From: Anaerolineae bacterium
Lineage (GTDB): Bacteria > Chloroflexota > Anaerolineae > B4-G1
Reading direction: 5' to 3'
DNA: 18,904 nucleotides
Assembly (NCBI GenBank): GCA_030612585.1
Contig: JAUWNP010000077.1
Location: 1 to 18,904 of the forward strand
Shown: positions 1 to 7,185 of the stretch, one piece after another
Layout: each line of letters starts with the position of its first letter
Position numbering within the stretch: the first letter of the stretch is position 1
Notes under the pieces: generated by a model
Database searches by the model: none
The model's input: the letters and a program-made list of their open reading frames with translations, nothing else
Told to the model about the DNA's origin: nothing
Program-made: the position numbers and the translations under genes

Positions 1-685
1 GATGCTGACGGGCGGGCTGGTGAAGCGCGGGCTGGCGTCCGGCCACTGGCCGCTGGCCAACCGGTACGAGTTCACCCTCTGCTTCGTCTGGGCCATCGTC
101 ACCACCTACCTGCTGCTGGAGGCCAGTTGGCGCGAGCGGCGGGCAGGATCGTTTGTGCTGGCGGTCGCGCTACTGGTGGCGACCTACGCCGTCACCCGTC
201 CCTCCGTCGAGAAAGCCCTCATGCCACTGCCCCCGGCGCTGCGCTCGGCCTGGCTGCAGGTGCACGTGCTGACCGCGATGGCAGGGTACGGGGCGTTCGG
301 CGTGGCCGCCGGGCTGGGAGTGATGCAACTGGGGCTGAGAAACTGGGGTTTGGGGAAAAACCCGGTTTCTGAGGGAGAGATCGAGCGCATGGTGGAGAAG
401 GCCGTGGCACTGGGTTTCCCCTGGCTGACGCTGGGCATCCTCACCGGCGCGATTTGGGCGCAGAACGCCTGGGGCCGTTACTGGGGTTGGGACCCCAAGG
501 AGACCTGGGCGCTCATCACCTGGTTATGGTACCTGCTGCTCTTGCACGTGCGCGCACTACGCGGATGGCGCGGCCGGCGCTCGGCTGCGCTGGCCGTGAT
601 CGGTTTCGGACTGGTGCTGTTCACCTTTATCGGCGTGCCCTGGCTGGTGCGCACGGTGCGGTTGGAGAGCATGCATGGGTACTGA
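1..685 (+). CDS. ccsA: CcsA/ResC-type cytochrome c biogenesis protein, 5' end missing
   Basis: This integral membrane protein belongs to the CcsA/CcmC/CcmF heme-handling family, which presents heme for attachment to apocytochromes c on the outer face of the membrane (System II when paired with ResB/CcsB). The sequence shows the tryptophan-rich signature WGWDPKETWALITW near codons 160-175, flanked by hydrophobic segments. Histidines lie in the expected loops (HWPLANRYE near residue 15, WLQVHV near 85, LLLHVRA near 180). About 227 residues are visible, whereas the family usually has 260-320 with one or more extra N-terminal helices, so the real start lies upstream. The reading frame is open at the left edge. 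A palindromic insertion at 338-370 codes for a loop. It ends 36 bp before amrS; a heptamer array fills the gap. The family call is firm; the exact subfamily is not. Confidence 0.9.
   Translation, partial: MLTGGLVKRGLASGHWPLANRYEFTLCFVWAIVTTYLLLEASWRERRAGSFVLAVALLVATYAVTRPSVEKALMPLPPALRSAWLQVHVLTAMAGYGAFGVAAGLGVMQLGLRNWGLGKNPVSEGEIERMVEKAVALGFPWLTLGILTGAIWAQNAWGRYWGWDPKETWALITWLWYLLLLHVRALRGWRGRRSAALAVIGFGLVLFTFIGVPWLVRTVRLESMHGY
338..370. repeat. Imperfect palindrome inside ccsA
   Basis: AGAAACTGGGGTTT (338-351) and AAACCCGGTTTCT (358-370) are inverted copies with one substitution and one extra G, separated by 6 bp. The element is read in frame as part of a hydrophilic loop (around NWGLGKNPVSE) between membrane segments. 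It looks like a dispersed palindromic repeat that settled in a tolerant loop. Confidence 0.55.
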
Positions 686-687
686 AA

Positions 688-715
688 CGTGTTGCGTGTT
701 GCGTGTTGCGTGGGG
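688..715. repeat. Heptamer tandem repeat, unit CGTGTTG
   Basis: There are three perfect copies of CGTGTTG (688-694, 695-701, 702-708) and a degenerate fourth, CGTGGGG (709-715). The array fills almost the whole gap between the ccsA stop and the amrS start. A diverged relative with the same period lies at 17754-17781. Confidence 0.85.
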
Positions 716-721
716 TGAAGG

Positions 722-2026
722 ATGAGAAGGATCACACGACGGCGGTTTCTGCTCGGCGCTGGGGCGCTGGCTGCTTGTGGAGCGGGGGCAGCCGCCGCCT
801 TGAGCGGCAACCGTTGGTGGGAATGGTCGCCCCAGGGGACGGAGGGAATCGCGCCGGCTGAGCCACCCGCCCCCTGGTCAACCGAGGCACGCTACTACGT
901 CTCCACGGCCGCCGAGGGCACCCTCAACTGCGCCGCCTGCCACGGCACGCTGGAAGAGCCATTGCCTGTCTCCTACTGTCACCTGCCCGAGCATCACGGA
1001 GCCTTCGTCCAGTGCAACCTCTGCCCCCACCGCTGTATCATCGCCGACGGCGAGCGGGGCCGCTGCCGTGTGCGGGAGAACCGGGGCGGCCGGCTATACT
1101 CGATGGTCTACGGCAACCCCTGCGCGGTGCACGTTGACCCCATTGAGAAGAAGCCCTTCTACCATTACCTGCCCACCGCCACCGCTTTCTCCATTGCCAC
1201 TGCCGGATGCAACCTATCATGCCTCTACTGCCAGAATTGGACCATCTCCCAGGTTCCGCCGGAGGAGACCCAAAACATTGACCTCCCGCCGGAGGACGTG
1301 GTCCGCTACGCACAGCAGTACGAGGCACCGGTGATCGCCTACACCTACTCTGAGCCAACCATCTTCTACGAGTATATGCTGGCGACGGCGCAGTTGGCGC
1401 GGAAGGCGGGATTGCGCAACGTCGTCATCTCCGCCGGGTTCATCAACCCGGAGCCTCTGCGGGAATTGTGCCAGGCAGTGGACGCGATCAAGATTGACCT
1501 CAAGGGATACGACGAGGAATTCTACCGGGAGGTATGCGGCGGGGAACTTGGGCCGGTGCTGCGCGCTATCCAGACCGTCTACGAGAGCGGCACCCACCTG
1601 GAGATCGTCAACCTGGTCGTGCCGACGCTCAACGATAACCTGGACCAACTGCGAGCGCTGACCCGCTGGGTGGCGCGTGACCTGAGCCCAGACGTGCCGC
1701 TCCACTTCAGCCGCTTCCACCCGCAATACAAACTGACCAACCTGCCGCCAACGCCGGTAGAAACGCTGGAGCGAGCCTGGGAGATAGCACAGGAGGAGGG
1801 GATCAAATTCGCCTACATCGGCAACGTGCCGGCTCACGCGGCCAACCACACCTACTGCCCCGCATGCGGCGAAGTGCTCATCCGCCGCGAGGGATTCAGC
1901 GTGGTGGAGTATCACATCGTGAATGGCACGTGCGAGTTCTGTGGTGAGCCCATCTCCGGCGTCTGGTGGCCTGGCGAGCCAGAAGGGCAGCCGGTGCAAG
2001 TGCCGCCGGAACCGCCGGATCAGTGA
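722..2026 (+). CDS. amrS: AmmeMemoRadiSam system radical SAM enzyme, with exported-type N-terminus
   Basis: This is the radical SAM member of the AMMECR1–Memo–radical SAM trio, whose reaction is unknown. The 4Fe-4S/SAM site is CNLSCLYC (C163, C167, C170). The family region before it is clear: QCNLCPHRC (98-105), GRCRVREN (113-120) and PCAVHVDPIEKKPFYHYLP (133-151). A C-terminal zinc-ribbon-like pair is seen at C379/C382 and C404/C407. The N-terminus, TRRRFLLGAGALAAC (5-19), has a twin-arginine motif followed by a lipobox (LAAC, C19), so export by Tat and lipid anchoring is predicted. That would be odd for a SAM-dependent enzyme. A CAACH sequence (70-74) matches the heme c attachment pattern CxxCH, but could equally bind zinc or iron. 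An in-frame TGA just upstream (716-718) fixes 722 as the earliest start. The protein is 434 aa, about 70-90 longer than plain family members because of the N-terminal extension. Confidence 0.92.
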   Translation: MRRITRRRFLLGAGALAACGAGAAAALSGNRWWEWSPQGTEGIAPAEPPAPWSTEARYYVSTAAEGTLNCAACHGTLEEPLPVSYCHLPEHHGAFVQCNLCPHRCIIADGERGRCRVRENRGGRLYSMVYGNPCAVHVDPIEKKPFYHYLPTATAFSIATAGCNLSCLYCQNWTISQVPPEETQNIDLPPEDVVRYAQQYEAPVIAYTYSEPTIFYEYMLATAQLARKAGLRNVVISAGFINPEPLRELCQAVDAIKIDLKGYDEEFYREVCGGELGPVLRAIQTVYESGTHLEIVNLVVPTLNDNLDQLRALTRWVARDLSPDVPLHFSRFHPQYKLTNLPPTPVETLERAWEIAQEEGIKFAYIGNVPAHAANHTYCPACGEVLIRREGFSVVEYHIVNGTCEFCGEPISGVWWPGEPEGQPVQVPPEPPDQ

Positions 2027-2045
2027 ACTGGATCGGGAGAAGGGT

Positions 2046-5000
2046 ATGACAAGACGCGAGGAACTGAAGCGGGCGATCGCGGCGCTCGAGATGCAGCGTG
2101 CCATCCTGGGCAACGAGGTAGTGGACACGATGGTGGCCGTCGCACGCGAGAGACTGACCGTGCTCGAAGTGCAAGTCGCCGTTGAGCAGCGCAAGCAGGT
2201 CACTGTCCTCTTTGCCGACATTTCCGGCTTCACAGCGATGGCGGAGGCGATGGATCCCGAAGAGGTGCGAGATACAATGAACGCCCTCTGGGCACGCCTG
2301 GACGCAGTGATCGCCGCCCACGACGGCGCAATTGACAAACATATGGGCGATGCGGTGATGGCTCTCTTCGGCGCGCCGACCGCGCACGAAGACGACCCGG
2401 AGCGAGCAATCAGGGCGGCGTTAGTGATGCAAAAAGAGATTGGAGATTGGGGATTGGAGATTAGTGGATCAAGATCTCCAACCTCTACTCTCCGTTCTCC
2501 ACTCTCTATCCGGATAGGGATTCACACTGGCCCTGTGATGCTGGGTGCGGTGGGTGCGGCCGCCGAATACACGGCGATAGGGGACACGGTCAACCTGACG
2601 AGCCGACTGCAGCAGGCAGCGCCTGTGGGGGGCGTCCTCGTCTCGCACGACACATACCGCCACGTGCACGGCATGTTCAGCGTCCTCCCGATGGAGCCGA
2701 TCACAGTCAAGGGTAAGGCGGAACCGATTCCGATCTACGTGATACTGCGAGCCAAGCCGCGCGTTTTCCGTGTTGCCAGACGGGGAGTGGGGGGTATTGA
2801 GACACGGATGGTAGGGCGGGAGACAGAACTGGCGCAGTTGCAGGAGGCTCTGCACGATGTGATGGCGAAAGGAGAAACACAGGTCGCCACCATCTCTGGT
2901 GAGGCGGGGGTGGGCAAATCTAGATTGTTGTACGAGTTCGACAACTGGATCACACTACTGCCGGAGACGGTGTTGCACTTCAAGGGACGGGCTGGCGAGC
3001 AGATGAGCAACCTGCCCTACTTTCTCATCCGCGACCTCTTTTCGTTCCGTTTTGAGATCCGGGACAGCGACCCGGCCGCCGTGGCACGGGAAAAATTGGA
3101 ACACGGCATCACAGAGATCATGGGAGCGGACGGGGTGGAGAAATCTCACTTTATTGGTCATCTCATCGGCTTCGACTTCTCCGCCAGTCCTCACCTGCGG
3201 GGAATTCTCGGCGACGCGCGGCAGATTCGCGACCGTGCCTTCCATTACATCGTCCAGTTCTTCGCAGCAGTGGCGCAGCGCAGCCTGACGCTGATCTATC
3301 TGGAAGACATACACTGGGCCGACGAGGGTTCGCTGGAACTGATTGATCACCTGGCCCGAGAGTGCCGCCACGCGCTCCTGCTGATCGTTTGCCTGGCTCG
3401 TCCATCCCTCTTTGAGCGGCGATCATCGTGGGGCCAGAGACAGGCAGCACACACGAGCCTGGAGTTGCGCCCGCTTTCGGAGGAAAACAGCCATCAGTTA
3501 GTCATGGAGATCCTGCGCAAGGTGGATCAGATACCACCCGACTTGCAGGATATGATCGTGGACCGGGTAGGAGGGAATCCGTTCTACATCGAGGAACTCA
3601 TTAGGGCCCTGATTGAAGACGATGTCGTCGTGACAGGTATGGAAGAATGGCAGGTAAGACCGGAGCGGTTGACTGAGATACGCATACCGCCAACGCTGGT
3701 CGGGGTGCTCCAGGTGCGGTTGGATCGGCTACCGCTGACAGAACGAGAGATGTTGCAGCGTGCCTCCGTAGTGGGGCGAGTATTCTGGGACGGCGCGGTG
3801 AAGCGAATCTGCGAGTCTATGGATGAGCAAATGAACCGGGGGGAGGTCCGCGCCGTGTTGCAGGCGTTGTGCAAGAAGGAGTTGGTTTTTCGGCGGGATG
3901 AGTCGGCATTTGCAGGAGAAAAAGAGTACGCGTTCAAGCATGCTATCTTGCACGATGCTACCTACGAGAGCGTGCTGAGACGACTGCGGCGGATATATCA
4001 CGCGCAGGTGGCAGCGTGGCTGGTCGAGCGAAGCGGCGAGCGGGTGGGGGAGTACGCCGGATTGATAGGGGGACACTACAAACTGGCGGGGGAGATGGCA
4101 CAGGCCGCGGGGTGGTATGGACAGGCCGGGAAACAGGCCCGCAGTACCTACGCGCCAGACGTGGCTATCGACTACTATCAGCAGGCGCTGGACTTGCTGC
4201 CGGATGAGCCTTTCGAAGTCTCCCAGGCGGACACCACTTCCGAAGTCTACGCGGTCCAGCGGGTGGTTTTGTACGAAGGGCTGGGGGAGATGCTGCTGTG
4301 GCAGGCCCGATACGCAGATGCCGCAGAGGCCTACGCAGCGATGAGGGTGGCGGCAGAAGCAGACTGGGACACAGTGGCGCAGGCACGCGGATGGAACGGA
4401 CTATCCCGAACGCAGGACGCTCAAGGTAACTACCCCGCCGCACTGGAAAGCGCGGGACGGGCGGAGGAGATAGCACGAGGCGCAGGCGACACCGCGAAAG
4501 TAGAACTGGCGAGGGCATTGTTCAGGAAAGGGTGGGGTTTCTACAGGTTGGGAGACACAGAAGCGGCGTTGGCGCTGGGCGAGCATGCGTTATGGCTCAG
4601 CATCGAACTGGGTATCCAGCGCGAGATGGCGGACAGCCTGAACTTGCTGGGCGGAGTGCATAGTATGCTGGGACACCGCGGGGATGCCGCTCGCGCTAAC
4701 GCGGAGGCGGTGTCGCTATATCAGAAGTTGGGCGACAGGGAAAGGATAGGGACGATGTTGAACCACCTGGGCGAACACGCCCGATTGCGGGGGGACTACC
4801 GTGCCGCCGCTGCTCTCTACCAGGAGGCGCTAAAGATCGCCTACGAGACCGGGAATCGTAATGGAGAGATGGCATTTCTCAGCAACCTGGGTGGGGCGCA
4901 GGTCGGACTGGGGAAGTATCAGGCTGCCGAGTACAACCTGCGGCAGATCATCCGGTGGGCTGAGATTGCCGGTCAGGGAGGATGGCTGTCAGACACGTAC

Positions 5001-5405
5001 CGCTTCTTGGCAGAGGCGTGCTTGGGGCAAGGCAAGGTGGAGGATGCACTAGCGGCGACGCGACGGGCGCTGGCATTGGCGCAGGAAGTAGAAGCACCGC
5101 CCCTCATTGGCAGAGCGTGGCGCACCATGGGAGTGGTGGCGGCACAAGCAGCGAAACCCATCACCATCGGCGATAAGACGTGCGATGCGATGGCCTGCTT
5201 TGCCGAAAGCACGCAGGTCTTCACCGAAATGGGTGCCGAGGGAGAACGAGCACGTACGTTGCGAGCGTGGGCCAGGTACGAGATGGACCAGGGGGACGTA
5301 GCGCGGGGGGGGGGCAATGTGGCGGGAGGCACGGGATCTCCTCGCACGGTTGGGGATGGAGTTGGAGGTCGAGCGGATGAGCAACCTCGAACAGCGGGAC
5401 AATGA
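2046..5405 (+). CDS. Class III adenylate/guanylate cyclase–AAA ATPase–TPR protein
   Basis: This is a large signalling protein that should make cyclic AMP (or GMP) under control of an ATPase/TPR sensor module. The cyclase domain (about 45-235) keeps the metal aspartates D58 (LFADISGF) and D102 (KHMGDAVMALFG). It also has lysine K98, usual for ATP use, and the N183/R187 pair (VNLTSRL). A STAND-like ATPase follows, with Walker A GEAGVGKS (285-292) and Walker B LIYLED (416-421), then TPR helices from about 690. ATG 2046 is preferred because GGGAGAAGGG lies just before it; an in-frame ATG at 1923 would overlap amrS heavily. A heptamer array (2438-2509) is inserted in the cyclase domain. The last 38 residues are low-complexity Gly/Arg. 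Dropping one G from the G10 run (5305-5314) restores AMWREARDLLARLGMELEVE and an end at 5412 (1121 aa), so the annotated C-terminus is probably wrong. Confidence 0.9.
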   Translation: MTRREELKRAIAALEMQRAILGNEVVDTMVAVARERLTVLEVQVAVEQRKQVTVLFADISGFTAMAEAMDPEEVRDTMNALWARLDAVIAAHDGAIDKHMGDAVMALFGAPTAHEDDPERAIRAALVMQKEIGDWGLEISGSRSPTSTLRSPLSIRIGIHTGPVMLGAVGAAAEYTAIGDTVNLTSRLQQAAPVGGVLVSHDTYRHVHGMFSVLPMEPITVKGKAEPIPIYVILRAKPRVFRVARRGVGGIETRMVGRETELAQLQEALHDVMAKGETQVATISGEAGVGKSRLLYEFDNWITLLPETVLHFKGRAGEQMSNLPYFLIRDLFSFRFEIRDSDPAAVAREKLEHGITEIMGADGVEKSHFIGHLIGFDFSASPHLRGILGDARQIRDRAFHYIVQFFAAVAQRSLTLIYLEDIHWADEGSLELIDHLARECRHALLLIVCLARPSLFERRSSWGQRQAAHTSLELRPLSEENSHQLVMEILRKVDQIPPDLQDMIVDRVGGNPFYIEELIRALIEDDVVVTGMEEWQVRPERLTEIRIPPTLVGVLQVRLDRLPLTEREMLQRASVVGRVFWDGAVKRICESMDEQMNRGEVRAVLQALCKKELVFRRDESAFAGEKEYAFKHAILHDATYESVLRRLRRIYHAQVAAWLVERSGERVGEYAGLIGGHYKLAGEMAQAAGWYGQAGKQARSTYAPDVAIDYYQQALDLLPDEPFEVSQADTTSEVYAVQRVVLYEGLGEMLLWQARYADAAEAYAAMRVAAEADWDTVAQARGWNGLSRTQDAQGNYPAALESAGRAEEIARGAGDTAKVELARALFRKGWGFYRLGDTEAALALGEHALWLSIELGIQREMADSLNLLGGVHSMLGHRGDAARANAEAVSLYQKLGDRERIGTMLNHLGEHARLRGDYRAAAALYQEALKIAYETGNRNGEMAFLSNLGGAQVGLGKYQAAEYNLRQIIRWAEIAGQGGWLSDTYRFLAEACLGQGKVEDALAATRRALALAQEVEAPPLIGRAWRTMGVVAAQAAKPITIGDKTCDAMACFAESTQVFTEMGAEGERARTLRAWARYEMDQGDVARGGGNVAGGTGSPRTVGDGVGGRADEQPRTAGQ
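2438..2509. repeat. Paired heptamer arrays inside the cyclase domain
   Basis: Four GATTGGA-type units (2438-2465) are followed by five TCTCCAA-type units (2475-2509). The two arrays are roughly complementary in sense: TTGGAGAT (2454-2461) and ATCTCCAA (2474-2481) form a perfect 8-bp inverted repeat. They encode about 22 residues (132-153) that sit between the helix ending in VMQKE and the conserved strand IRIGIHTG of the cyclase fold. Confidence 0.85.
5305..5314. other. G10 homopolymer with a probable one-base frameshift
   Basis: Ten consecutive Gs lie near the 3' end of the cyclase–ATPase–TPR gene. With nine Gs the frame continues as a helix-forming TPR-like tail (AMWREARDLLARLGMELEVE and onward) and stops at 5410-5412. 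With ten it gives a Gly-rich tail and stops at 5403-5405. This may be a sequencing error, a real mutation or a slippage site. Confidence 0.75.
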
Positions 5406-5425
5406 TGACTGAAAGGCAGAAGTGC

Positions 5426-6337
5426 ATGAAATCTGCAACCCGAAACCCGAAACCATTTCTCGTGTTAGCACTGTCCTCCTTGCTGCTCTCCGCTTGCGCC
5501 GTGCCGGCGGCCACGCCAACGACGGAGGCCACGGCGACACCGCTTCCTCTTCCCACCGTGTCCCCTTCTCTCACCGTGCCCCCCGGCCGCATCCGCCCCG
5601 CCGTCGTCGCCGGCTCCTGGTACCCCGGTGAGCCCGACGAACTGACGCGGATGGTGGACGAGATGCTGGCAGCGGTCGAGCCGGTACATGGGAAACCCAC
5701 TGGCCTCATCGTGCCCCACGCGGGCTACGTCTACTCCGGCCCGGTGGCCGCCCATGGCTTCAAGCAACTGGCAGATGGACAGTACGACGTCGCCGTTATC
5801 ATCGCCTCCGACCACCAGTCGCCCCTCTCCGACCCCATCTCCGTCTGGGCCGAGGGGGGCTTCGAAACGCCGCTGGGGGTCATGCCGGTGGACGTGGAAT
5901 TGGCCCAGGCGCTCGTCGCCGCCGACCCTCGCATCACCTTTGACCCCGCCGCCCACGAAGGGGAGCATCCCATCGAGATCGAACTCCCCTTCCTCCAGCG
6001 GGTGTGTCCCGCTTGTTCCGTCGTGCCGGTACTGATGGGCGCTGACGACGAGGAGACCGTGCGGGCTCTGGCCGACGCACTGCTTGCGGCGCTCCCCGGC
6101 CGGAAGGCGGTCGTCATCGCCAGTTCCGATCTCTCCCACTACCCCACCTACGACGACGCGCTCGTCGTGGACGGAGCCACCCTGGCCGCCATTGAGACCG
6201 GCGACCCGGCGCGGGTGCAGGAGACGATAGACGGGCTGATGATTGCGGACTTCCCCAACCTGGTCACCTGTGCCTGCGGCGAGGCGGCCATCCTGGTGAC
6301 AATGCAGGTCGCGCAGGGGCTGGGGCCGACACGGTGA
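5426..6337 (+). CDS. amrB: AmmeMemoRadiSam system protein B (Memo-like), lipoprotein, C-terminus cut by a frame break
   Basis: This is a Memo-family protein of the AmmeMemoRadiSam trio, related to LigB-type dioxygenases and of unknown bacterial function. Counting from ATG 5402, landmarks are GSWYPGEPDEL (71-81), IVPHAGYVYSGP (103-114), SDHQSP (136-141), EHPIEIELPFLQ (188-199), SSDLSHY (241-247) and TCACGEAA (289-296). Together these carry the His and Cys residues conserved in Memo. The start at 5426 is preferred: GAAAGGCAG precedes it, and it leaves a compact lipoprotein signal with lipobox LLSAC (Cys 24 from this start, 32 from 5402). A Pro/Thr linker follows. The frame stops right after QGLGPTR, before the family's last strand. 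That strand (VLRYANS...VVGYGA) is found in another frame at the start of amrA. Restoring one G near 6316-6325 gives a 522-aa AmrB–AmrA fusion. Part of the signal's n-region is encoded by a heptamer repeat. Confidence 0.88.
   Translation: MKSATRNPKPFLVLALSSLLLSACAVPAATPTTEATATPLPLPTVSPSLTVPPGRIRPAVVAGSWYPGEPDELTRMVDEMLAAVEPVHGKPTGLIVPHAGYVYSGPVAAHGFKQLADGQYDVAVIIASDHQSPLSDPISVWAEGGFETPLGVMPVDVELAQALVAADPRITFDPAAHEGEHPIEIELPFLQRVCPACSVVPVLMGADDEETVRALADALLAALPGRKAVVIASSDLSHYPTYDDALVVDGATLAAIETGDPARVQETIDGLMIADFPNLVTCACGEAAILVTMQVAQGLGPTR
5437..5457. repeat. Heptamer repeat, unit AACCCGA, in the amrB signal peptide
   Basis: Two perfect AACCCGA units (5437-5443, 5444-5450) are followed by a degenerate AACCATT. 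The array encodes residues of the basic n-region (around RNPKPF) of the predicted lipoprotein signal. Confidence 0.7.
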
Positions 6338-6993
6338 CTGTACTGCGCTACGCCAACTCCGCCAACGTCAGCGGCGACCACAGCCAGGTGGTGGGCTACG
6401 GGGCAGTGATGCTCTGGCAGTACGAGCCGCCCGACCTGACGGAGGCCCGGCGAGAGGAACTGCTGGCGCTGGCCCGCACGACGATTGAGGAGCATATGGA
6501 GACAGGCCACGTCCCCAACTACGAGACAGACGACCCGGTACTGGCCCGGCGTTCAGGAGTGTTCGTGACGCTAAAGGAAGGCAGCGACCCTTCGACGGGG
6601 CTCAGGGCAAGTCTGCGCGGCTGCATCGGCCACACCCAGGCCAACCAGCCGCTCTACCAGGTGGTGCAGCAGATGGCAGTGGCGGCAGCCACGGGAGACC
6701 CCCGCTTCCCACCTCTCACGACGGAGGAACTGTCCAACATCACCGTCGAAATCTCCGTCCTCTCCCCCTTCCGCCGGATGACGGACGTGGAGCAGGTCCA
6801 GGTGGGCACCCACGGCCTGATGATCTTCCAGGACGGCAGGCAGGGATTGTTGCTGCCGCAAGTGGCAGTCGAGCAGGGCTGGGGGCGGGAGGAATTCCTG
6901 GAGAACCTGTGCCTCAAGGCTGGGCTGCCACCCGATTGCTGGACCGGCAGGCCGACGCTCTATGCCTTTACGGCGGTGGTGTTCGGGAGATAG
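6334..6993 (+). CDS. amrA: AmmeMemoRadiSam system protein A (AMMECR1-like), probably the second half of an AmrB–AmrA fusion
   Basis: This is an AMMECR1-domain protein, found with Memo-like and radical SAM partners; its biochemical role is unknown. The hallmark LRGCIGH is at residues 94-100. The rest of the domain follows: AVAAATGDPRFPPLT (115-129), ITVEISVLSP (136-145), GLLLPQVAVEQGW (171-183) and LYAFTAVVF (209-217). The domain itself starts near residue 31. The first 28 residues are not AMMECR1 but the missing C-terminal strand of AmrB (VLRYANSANVSGDHSQVVGY). The GTG start at 6334 overlaps the amrB TGA as GTGA, which could give coupled translation. The simpler reading is one fused gene broken by a missing G. 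A 9-residue insertion before LRGCIGH (84-92) comes from a dispersed palindromic repeat. If fused, it shares the AmrB lipoprotein signal. Confidence 0.88.
   Translation: MTVLRYANSANVSGDHSQVVGYGAVMLWQYEPPDLTEARREELLALARTTIEEHMETGHVPNYETDDPVLARRSGVFVTLKEGSDPSTGLRASLRGCIGHTQANQPLYQVVQQMAVAAATGDPRFPPLTTEELSNITVEISVLSPFRRMTDVEQVQVGTHGLMIFQDGRQGLLLPQVAVEQGWGREEFLENLCLKAGLPPDCWTGRPTLYAFTAVVFGR
6589..6606. repeat. Palindromic repeat CCTTCGAC/GCTCAGG inside amrA
   Basis: CCTTCGACGGGGCTCAGG lies in frame within the AMMECR1 domain and encodes part of an insertion (SDPSTGLRA) between TLKEG and SLRGCIGH. The reverse-oriented relative CCTGAGCATGTCGAAGG occurs at 10553-10569. This type of element is dispersed in many environmental bacterial genomes. 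Confidence 0.7.
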
Positions 6994-7000
6994 TCAGACA

Positions 7001-7040
7001 CACAAAAAGTGGGCAGGCGGACGCAAACCCGCCTGCTCAC
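7001..7040 (-). terminator. Probable intrinsic terminator, reverse strand
   Basis: GTGGGCAGGCGG (7009-7020) pairs with CCGCCTGCTCAC (7029-7040) across an 8-nt loop, with one G-U wobble. Read on the - strand, the stem is followed directly by TTTTTGTG, the classic terminator layout. On the + strand there is no T run, so it would end amrA transcription only as a plain hairpin. It lies downstream of the reverse-strand relic at 7186-7500. Confidence 0.55.
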
Positions 7041-7070
7041 AAGATTCAGCGTGTCATCCCTGGTTACTAC

Positions 7071-7164
7071 AGGTGCAACGCACTTTTGCTACAAATTTGC
7101 CTTTCTACGATGCAATCTGCTGGACGAAATCGCTGAAATGGCAAAAAATAAGTGCGTTGCACCT
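7071..7164. mobile_element. 94-bp MITE-like element with 15-bp perfect inverted ends
   Basis: AGGTGCAACGCACTT (7071-7085) is the exact reverse complement of AAGTGCGTTGCACCT (7150-7164). Each end also contains its own small palindrome (GTGC/GCAC). The 64-bp centre is AT-richer than its surroundings and has no convincing coding potential. TAC abuts both ends, a possible 3-bp target duplication. It sits between the reverse relic's stop and its terminator-like hairpin. A stable structured RNA is an alternative. Confidence 0.55.
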
Positions 7165-7185
7165 TACGAATGTTGATTTTCTCCG

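Noticed and set aside
1923..2045. Longer N-terminus for the cyclase gene starting at 1923
   Set aside because: It would overlap about 100 bp of amrS and add 41 residues with no family likeness; the start at 2046 has a good ribosome site.
1217..2338. Long reverse-strand open frame (373 codons) across amrS and the cyclase start
   Set aside because: It is antisense to two well-supported genes, and the product has no recognisable motif; typical of high-GC shadow frames.
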